DNA of 9,290 nucleotides from an uncultured Armatimonadota bacterium (GTDB lineage Bacteria > Armatimonadota > Armatimonadia > Armatimonadales > Armatimonadaceae): assembly GCA_903915615.1 (NCBI GenBank), contig CAIWTR010000290.1:1-9290 (forward strand), read 5' to 3'. This document shows positions 4,968 to 9,290 of the stretch, in pieces (position 1 is the first letter of the stretch; each line of letters starts with the position of its first letter). Under the pieces are notes generated by a model, which searched no databases, was not told where the DNA came from, and worked only from the letters and a program-made list of their open reading frames with translations. The position numbers and the translations under genes were made by a program.

Positions 4968-5000
4968 CACCACTGCAACACGGTTGGAGTGGTGTTTTTT
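4968..5000 (+). terminator. Intrinsic terminator after the ferredoxin gene
   Basis: CACCACT (4968-4974) pairs with AGTGGTG (4988-4994), with an inner CAAC/GTTG stem after a single G-G mismatch and a 3-nt loop. TTTTTT follows at 4995-5000. It begins 21 nt after the ferredoxin stop and ends only 4 nt before the first start codon of the next gene. Confidence 0.85.
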
Positions 5001-5004
5001 ATTG

Positions 5005-5412
5005 ATGATGACTACAACTAAAATTTCTGTACGTTCGTATGAACTGGACAGCTTCGGGCACGTTAACAACGCGATTTACCTGCAGTACTTCGAAGTTGCC
5101 CGCTGCGCATGGCTTCAGGATGCCGGACTTCCATTTCCTGAGATCCAGCGTGCCGGGATTCAAATCGTCATCGCAGATGCAACCATCAAATACCTAAGCC
5201 CGGCATTCTTCACCGATGAGCTGTCCATCACATGCGTCTGTGCATCATCCACGGGTGCGAGCGTGACATTCACATACACCGTTGAGTGCCAAAATCGCAA
5301 TAAACGCATCGCCACGGGATCCACCAAAGGGGTCTGTATCGATGGACTCACAGGAAAGCCACGGCGCTGGCCCGAGTCATTCCAATCAATCTTTGATACC
5401 GACACAGACTAA
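5005..5412 (+). CDS. Acyl-CoA thioesterase, 4HBT hotdog fold (YbgC/FadM-like)
   Basis: A 135-aa single-hotdog-domain protein of the 4-hydroxybenzoyl-CoA thioesterase family; members hydrolyse acyl-CoA or aryl-CoA thioesters in the cytosol as tetramers. The N-terminal signature is present: YELDSFGHVNNAIYLQYFE, with catalytic Asp15, His19, Asn21-Asn22 and Tyr25, followed by ARCAWL. The central AGIQIVIADATIKYLSPAFFTDELSI strand-rich region matches the family pattern of a conserved helix followed by sheet. Two adjacent ATGs (5005, 5008) are possible starts, and I see no good ribosome binding site. The only candidate, GGAG at 4987-4989 region, sits in the 3' arm of the ferredoxin terminator about 15 nt upstream. 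The in-frame TTG at 4984 lies inside the terminator and is unlikely. Convergent with priA, with 30 bp between the stops. The physiological substrate cannot be inferred. Confidence 0.88.
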   Translation: MMTTTKISVRSYELDSFGHVNNAIYLQYFEVARCAWLQDAGLPFPEIQRAGIQIVIADATIKYLSPAFFTDELSITCVCASSTGASVTFTYTVECQNRNKRIATGSTKGVCIDGLTGKPRRWPESFQSIFDTDTD

Positions 5413-5442
5413 CCCACAGAAAAAGTTGTTGTCGGGACCAAT

Positions 5443-7905
5443 TTACACAACACTCTGCGGGTCGATATCGACCATCAACATTGACCGTAAATCGCTTGGC
5501 ATCGCAGCGAGTTCCCGTCGCACGAGCTGGCGGAGTGTGTCATCCAGTGGCCCTTTGATCAGGACATGAAATCGATGCTTGTTTCGTACGCGGGATAGTG
5601 GGCAGGGAGCTGGGCCGAGGACTGTCAGCCCGCGATGTAAACGAAGGCGTGTAGCAATCTCGGCAGCTGCGTTTGACGCTGTGTTTGCATCCTCGTGATT
5701 TGCGATGATATTGCAAAGTCGGGAAAACGGAGGGTAGTTCAGCTCACGTCTGTTCTCGATTTCTGCACCGTAAAACGCACCGTAGTCATGCTGCGCTGCG
5801 GCCTGTATCGCGACGTGATCAGGATTGAAGGTCTGAATCATCACCCTACCGGGAACATCCCCGCGGCCCGCACGTCCTGACACCTGCGCAAGGAGCTGAA
5901 AGGTGCGCTCGGATGCGCGGAAATCCGGCACGTGCAACGATGTATCCGCGGCCACGACACCGACACAGGTCACGCCTGGGAAGTCCAGCCCTTTGGCGAC
6001 CATTTGGGTGCCAATCAGGATGTCCGCTTCGCGGGTTCTGAACTGCTCAATCATCGCCGGAAGAGCATCTTTGTTGCCCACGGTGTCCCGGTCCATCCGA
6101 AGCAGCCGCGCGTTTGGAAAAAGCCCCTTGAGCTCCGCTTCAATTCGCTCTGTCCCGATGCCGTAGGAGAGAATCCGCTTACCTGTACAGCTTGGGCAGA
6201 TGTCGGGTGTCCGCAGCGTATAGGCGCAGTGATGACAAAGCAGTGTTTCCGCACCATGGTGCAATGTCAGCGACACGGCGCAGTTGGGACACATCGGAAC
6301 GTGACCGCACTCCCGGCAGAGGAGATACTTTGCAAAGCCACGGCGATTCAGGAAGACGATTGCCTGATGCCCAGCGCCAAGTGACTCACTGATGGCATCC
6401 AGGAGGGAAGCCGAAAACATCTGTAGCCCGGTAGCACCGGACTTTATCCGCTGGTCGATGATTTCTACATACGGCATCGGACGGCCAGCTGGTCGAACCG
6501 TCATTTCAGCAAGGGTGTAATCACCAGCTGTGGCTTTGAAATAGGACTCCACATTTGGCGTTGCAGACCCAAGAATCACGGCTGCATTTGTTGAGCGTGC
6601 CCGAGCCAGAGCAACATCACGGGCCTGATACCGTGGCGCCCCAGATTCCTGTTTGTAGGAACCTTCGTGCTCTTCATCTACGATAATGCAGCCGATATTG
6701 CTGAGTGGGGCAAAGATTGCACTACGTGCGCCAACAACGACATCGGCTTTGCCAGCTCCGATACGGTGCCACTCATCACGACGTTCGCCATCCGAGAGGG
6801 CACTGTGCAGCACTGCAACCCGGTTGCCCAAGCGCCCTCGGAAAACACCCATCAGCTGAGCCGTAAGGGCAATCTCCGGCACCAGCACGAGCGCTGTTCG
6901 ACCTGCGGCGAGTGTCTTTTCGATGGTCGCGAGGTAGACCTCAGTTTTGCCAGACCCCGTCACGCCGTGCAGGAGGATTGGCTTTTGTGTGGTCGAGAGA
7001 CTTTCATCCCCGATGACTGAGAGGGCATGAATCTGATCTGGTGAAAGTACATCGGGGCGTTTCCCCGCCGACGTCAGGACAAGCGGGATTCTGTCCACTG
7101 GCGTCGCCGCAATCTCAACTAGTAAGTCAGTCTCAAGGCGTTTCCAGATGGCGCGGGCTATTCCGTAGGCTTCCAAGGCATCCACGATGGAAACCGGCGT
7201 ATGTGCCGGTAGCCCTGCAAGCATCTCTAATGCATTCGCTTGCTGCTTCGCCCGTCGTCGGCGTCGGTCAGCCTCCGCAAATGCGACATCCGGGGTCACC
7301 GCAAGCGTAACGCACATCACCGAACGTGCCGTGACTTTTGGAGGAAGGATTTGGTAATTCCGCTCAATCGCACCGATTCGGATGAGGGCATTGACCGATG
7401 CCCGATCAACGGTCACTTGCAATGCATCCGAGGCATCTTTTAGTGTCTGCGGCGTTTTCGCCTTGAAAAGGAAGCTTGCGAAATCTTGCTGATTTGCTGC
7501 CAGCGATTCAACGGACCGACGCCCCGTCCAGGCGTAATACTGTTCGATGCGCGCACTTTGCAGCTGCGGAATTGCGGTTCGAATCGACATCGCAAGGTCC
7601 GCAACATACTCACGCGCCACCCAGCGCGCAGTTCGCATCACGGAATCGGGAACATTTGCGGCATCACCAACAACCCGCTCAAGGACATCCCGGACAGCCT
7701 TCTCAGCCACTCCATCCGGCAGCGCATCCCGGCGCTGAACGACGTACCCAAGCATCACCTGACGACCAAATGGAACCACAACACAATCACCACTTTGCAG
7801 CGGATTAGGCTCATCAAGGCGGTCGGGAACCGCATACGTAAATGGCTGGCGGAGGTTTGGAACCTCTACCTGAACAATGACATCTACGTAGCGGCCAGTG
7901 GTCAC
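5443..7905 (-). CDS. priA: Primosomal protein N' (replication restart helicase)
   Basis: PriA is a superfamily 2 DNA helicase with 3'-to-5' polarity. It recognises stalled forks and D-loops and reloads the replicative helicase. The protein is 820 aa, within the family range. From the N-terminus: a 3'-DNA-binding region starting VDVIVQVEVP (about 1-100), a winged-helix-like linker, Walker A GVTGSGKT (314-321), DEEH (410-413), GSATP (446-450), then eight zinc-binding cysteines at 530, 533, 539, 542, 557, 560, 570 and 573. The second RecA lobe follows, with GTQMVAKGLDFP (about 632-643), ADTSLHVPDFRASER and QVSGRAGRG (674-682). The C-terminal domain ends FHVLIKGP and DIDPQS. Start GTG 7905 has a weak AGGCGA upstream and lies 9 nt after the glycosylasparaginase stop, so it is the last gene of the gmk operon. 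The usual Gram-positive neighbour coaBC is absent. Confidence 0.97.
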   Translation of the reverse strand: MTTGRYVDVIVQVEVPNLRQPFTYAVPDRLDEPNPLQSGDCVVVPFGRQVMLGYVVQRRDALPDGVAEKAVRDVLERVVGDAANVPDSVMRTARWVAREYVADLAMSIRTAIPQLQSARIEQYYAWTGRRSVESLAANQQDFASFLFKAKTPQTLKDASDALQVTVDRASVNALIRIGAIERNYQILPPKVTARSVMCVTLAVTPDVAFAEADRRRRRAKQQANALEMLAGLPAHTPVSIVDALEAYGIARAIWKRLETDLLVEIAATPVDRIPLVLTSAGKRPDVLSPDQIHALSVIGDESLSTTQKPILLHGVTGSGKTEVYLATIEKTLAAGRTALVLVPEIALTAQLMGVFRGRLGNRVAVLHSALSDGERRDEWHRIGAGKADVVVGARSAIFAPLSNIGCIIVDEEHEGSYKQESGAPRYQARDVALARARSTNAAVILGSATPNVESYFKATAGDYTLAEMTVRPAGRPMPYVEIIDQRIKSGATGLQMFSASLLDAISESLGAGHQAIVFLNRRGFAKYLLCRECGHVPMCPNCAVSLTLHHGAETLLCHHCAYTLRTPDICPSCTGKRILSYGIGTERIEAELKGLFPNARLLRMDRDTVGNKDALPAMIEQFRTREADILIGTQMVAKGLDFPGVTCVGVVAADTSLHVPDFRASERTFQLLAQVSGRAGRGDVPGRVMIQTFNPDHVAIQAAAQHDYGAFYGAEIENRRELNYPPFSRLCNIIANHEDANTASNAAAEIATRLRLHRGLTVLGPAPCPLSRVRNKHRFHVLIKGPLDDTLRQLVRRELAAMPSDLRSMLMVDIDPQSVV

Positions 7906-7914
7906 GTTTTTCGC

Positions 7915-8814
7915 CTAATCGCCCATCACGGGAGCCTCAATCTTTATGACCCCACTTTGTGTTGCCTGCCAGTAATGGAAGTCTGGATGTTCTTTTGTCC
8001 GCGCTCCGCCTGCATCACCGGCTTGGTTCAACGCAATCACAAGGCAGGTTGTCCCAAGGCAGCTTGGGCGCAGGCGAATCATGTCCCGCATCGCCGCTTC
8101 AGCCGCTGCTTGAGGGGACAGCCCCTGCGCCAGCTTCATCACCGTACGCATCGCCATGCCAACTTGCATCATTTGCTCACCCATCCCGAGGCAGACAGCG
8201 CTCCCGATGCCTTGTTCGACATAGAGGCCACCGCCGATAATGGGAGAGTCGCCGACGCGACCAGGCATTTTGAAGGCGAGTCCACTGGTGGATGTCCCAC
8301 AGGCAAGCTGGTTTTCGGTGTCCATCACGATAGCGCCAACCGTGTCACCGCCATCGATGTGCTGATCGCCGGTTGCTTCAAGGTCAACTTCCCCGCGTAA
8401 AAACGCTTCGTAGCGTTCCCTTGAATAGTCTGTTAGGAGGGCACCTTCATCGGTGAAGCCTTGCGCTTCGGCAAAGCGCTTCGCTCCCTCGCCAACTAAC
8501 ATCACATGCGGTGTGCAATCCATGACACGTCGGGCGACGGCGATCGGGCTTCGGAAGCCGAGGAGCCCTGCGACGGCGCCTGCGCGATGTGTTGGGCCAT
8601 CCATAATGGCTGCATCCAGCGACATCCGGCCAAGCGCATCCGGCATCCCACCAACACCAACATCGTGGAGAGTCTCATCGGCTTCCGCAGCCGCAAGGCC
8701 AAGCTCCAGCCAGTCCAGCCGTGATGTTCCTGATGCTTTGGATGCTTCCAGAATCGAATTCACCGTGACAAAGCCACTTGGGCCGGTCGCGATGGCAATC
8801 TTTAACCCGTTCAT
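7915..8814 (-). CDS. Glycosylasparaginase (N4-(beta-GlcNAc)-L-asparaginase), Ntn hydrolase
   Basis: Members of this family cleave the GlcNAc-asparagine bond of degraded N-glycoproteins, and some act on beta-aspartyl peptides. The protein is 299 aa. It carries VGGMPDALGRMSLDAAIMDG (54-73), the autocatalytic cleavage site GGD|TVGAI with nucleophile Thr158, the GTSTSG turn (173-178), substrate-binding GRVGDSPIIGGG (185-196) and GMGEQMM (210-216). The arrangement matches human AGA and bacterial glycosylasparaginase more closely than plant-type isoaspartyl peptidase. It would be cut into subunits of about 157 and 142 residues. There is no signal peptide, so it acts in the cytosol. Start ATG 8814 overlaps the gmk TGA by 4 nt (ATGA) and has AAAGGTG about 6 nt upstream. 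The frame stays open to 8844, but the extra residues are read from inside gmk. The exact substrate is inferred from family motifs only. Confidence 0.92.
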   Translation of the reverse strand: MNGLKIAIATGPSGFVTVNSILEASKASGTSRLDWLELGLAAAEADETLHDVGVGGMPDALGRMSLDAAIMDGPTHRAGAVAGLLGFRSPIAVARRVMDCTPHVMLVGEGAKRFAEAQGFTDEGALLTDYSRERYEAFLRGEVDLEATGDQHIDGGDTVGAIVMDTENQLACGTSTSGLAFKMPGRVGDSPIIGGGLYVEQGIGSAVCLGMGEQMMQVGMAMRTVMKLAQGLSPQAAAEAAMRDMIRLRPSCLGTTCLVIALNQAGDAGGARTKEHPDFHYWQATQSGVIKIEAPVMGD

Positions 8815-9290
8815 CGACGGCACCTTTCTGCAACCAAAATGCACCGCAAGCGGTCTGCTGCGGCGTCAATATTGTCATTGACAACGATGTAGTCGTATCC
8901 CAGTGATGCCGCGATTTCTGTTCGTGCATCCTCAAGGCGAACCTGAATCGCGTCTTCGGTTTCGGTTCCGCGGCTTCTCAGTCTTACTTCCAGCTCATCC
9001 AGGGATGGTGGAGCCAAAAACACGAGAATCGCATCCGGGACCAGGGAGCGAATGGACTTTCCGCCTTGAACATCGATTTTGAGGATGGCATCGGTTCCAG
9101 CTGCGAGTGTTCGGTCCACCCAGGACTTTGGCGTGCCGTAGAGGTTGCCACCGTTGACTTCCGCAAACTCGAGAAAGTCTCCTGCGGCTATTCTGTCTTC
9201 GAATTCAGTTCGTGTTAGAAAGGTGTACGGGCTGCCTTCGACTTCTCCCGTGCGCATCCCGCGGGTCGTTGCGGTGATGCAGATTGCGAA
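8811..9290 (-). CDS. gmk: Guanylate kinase, partial (N-terminus beyond window)
   Basis: Guanylate kinase phosphorylates GMP (and dGMP) to the diphosphate with ATP. The C-terminal 159 residues are present. The frame remains open to the last base of the window, where it reads FAICITATTRGMRTGEVEG, the conserved GMP-binding region (TTR..R.GE..G). Further motifs follow: FLEFAEVNGGNLYGTPKSWV, ILKIDVQGG, VFLAPPSLDELEVRLRSRGTE, and a C-terminal DYIVVNDNIDAAADRL. About 35-40 N-terminal residues, including the GxSGxGK P-loop, are outside the window; the internal ATG at 9257 is not the start. It heads the operon gmk, glycosylasparaginase, priA and shares a 4-nt stop/start overlap with the second gene. 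Confidence 0.95.
   Translation of the reverse strand, partial: FAICITATTRGMRTGEVEGSPYTFLTRTEFEDRIAAGDFLEFAEVNGGNLYGTPKSWVDRTLAAGTDAILKIDVQGGKSIRSLVPDAILVFLAPPSLDELEVRLRSRGTETEDAIQVRLEDARTEIAASLGYDYIVVNDNIDAAADRLRCILVAERCRR

Noticed and set aside
5413..5442. Possible bidirectional terminator between the thioesterase and priA
   Set aside because: Only short imperfect pairings (CCCACAGA with TCTGCGGG, GTTGT with ACAAC) are present and no T-run follows on either strand, so I did not list it.
7486..8400. Plus-strand open frame of 304 codons
   Set aside because: It lies antisense to priA and the glycosylasparaginase gene, crosses their junction, and is rich in His, Arg and Pro as expected of a shadow frame. 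Both opposing genes have unmistakable motifs.
8815..8844. Earlier start for the glycosylasparaginase at 8844
   Set aside because: The additional residues overlap the gmk C-terminus out of frame, while ATG 8814 has a Shine-Dalgarno sequence and the typical ATGA overlap.
1..9290. CRISPR arrays, rRNA, insertion sequences, phage genes or defence systems
   Set aside because: No regularly spaced repeats, transposase motifs, integrase, or recognisable defence proteins were seen; the genes present are housekeeping or redox enzymes.

Overview
The window is an ordinary, gene-dense stretch of bacterial chromosome. It has moderate GC (mid-50s by eye), short intergenic gaps and mostly housekeeping or redox genes. 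I cannot name the organism. The paired 2-Cys peroxiredoxin and CxxC thioredoxin-fold protein look like the YkuU/YkuV pair of Bacillus. However, a cytoplasmic glycosylasparaginase sitting between gmk and priA, and a BadF-type sugar kinase, are not a standard Bacillus arrangement. A deep-branching, Gram-positive-like or Armatimonadota/Chloroflexota-like bacterium is possible, but that is a guess.

Layout from left to right. Positions 1-367 hold no gene I can support. They carry two diverged copies of a sequence of about 70 bp, 182 bp apart. A BadF/BadG/N-acetylglucosamine-kinase-type protein lies on the minus strand (368-1276). Divergent to it, on the plus strand, are a tRNA-Pro(CGG)-like sequence with several non-canonical positions, its hairpin terminator, and then purM (1475-2518). 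A strong 15-bp-stem terminator separates purM from a convergent minus-strand block. That block, in transcription order, is a 2-Cys peroxiredoxin, a YkuV-like thiol-disulfide oxidoreductase (2-nt gap) and a LOG-family nucleotide phosphoribohydrolase.

Between the peroxiredoxin and a divergent 7Fe ferredoxin gene lies a short regulatory region. It has a perfect 7-1-7 palindrome resembling a Fur/PerR-family box directly beside a good sigma-70-type promoter for the ferredoxin. The ferredoxin is followed by a terminator and, almost touching it, an acyl-CoA thioesterase-like (4HBT hotdog) gene.

The right third is a minus-strand operon: gmk (cut by the window end), then a glycosylasparaginase overlapping gmk by 4 nt (ATGA), then priA 9 nt further on. 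priA runs convergently into the thioesterase gene.

Themes. The centre (peroxiredoxin, YkuV-like protein, ferredoxin, Fur-like box) looks like an iron/peroxide-responsive redox module. The two GlcNAc-related enzymes (BadF-type kinase and glycosylasparaginase) could belong to one catabolic route, although they are 6.6 kb apart. In three places a gene starts just after a hairpin or terminator of the preceding co-directional gene, with little or no room for its own promoter. I did not find a convincing previously undescribed system. The most unusual items are the degenerate tRNA-Pro and the unexplained repeat region at the left edge.
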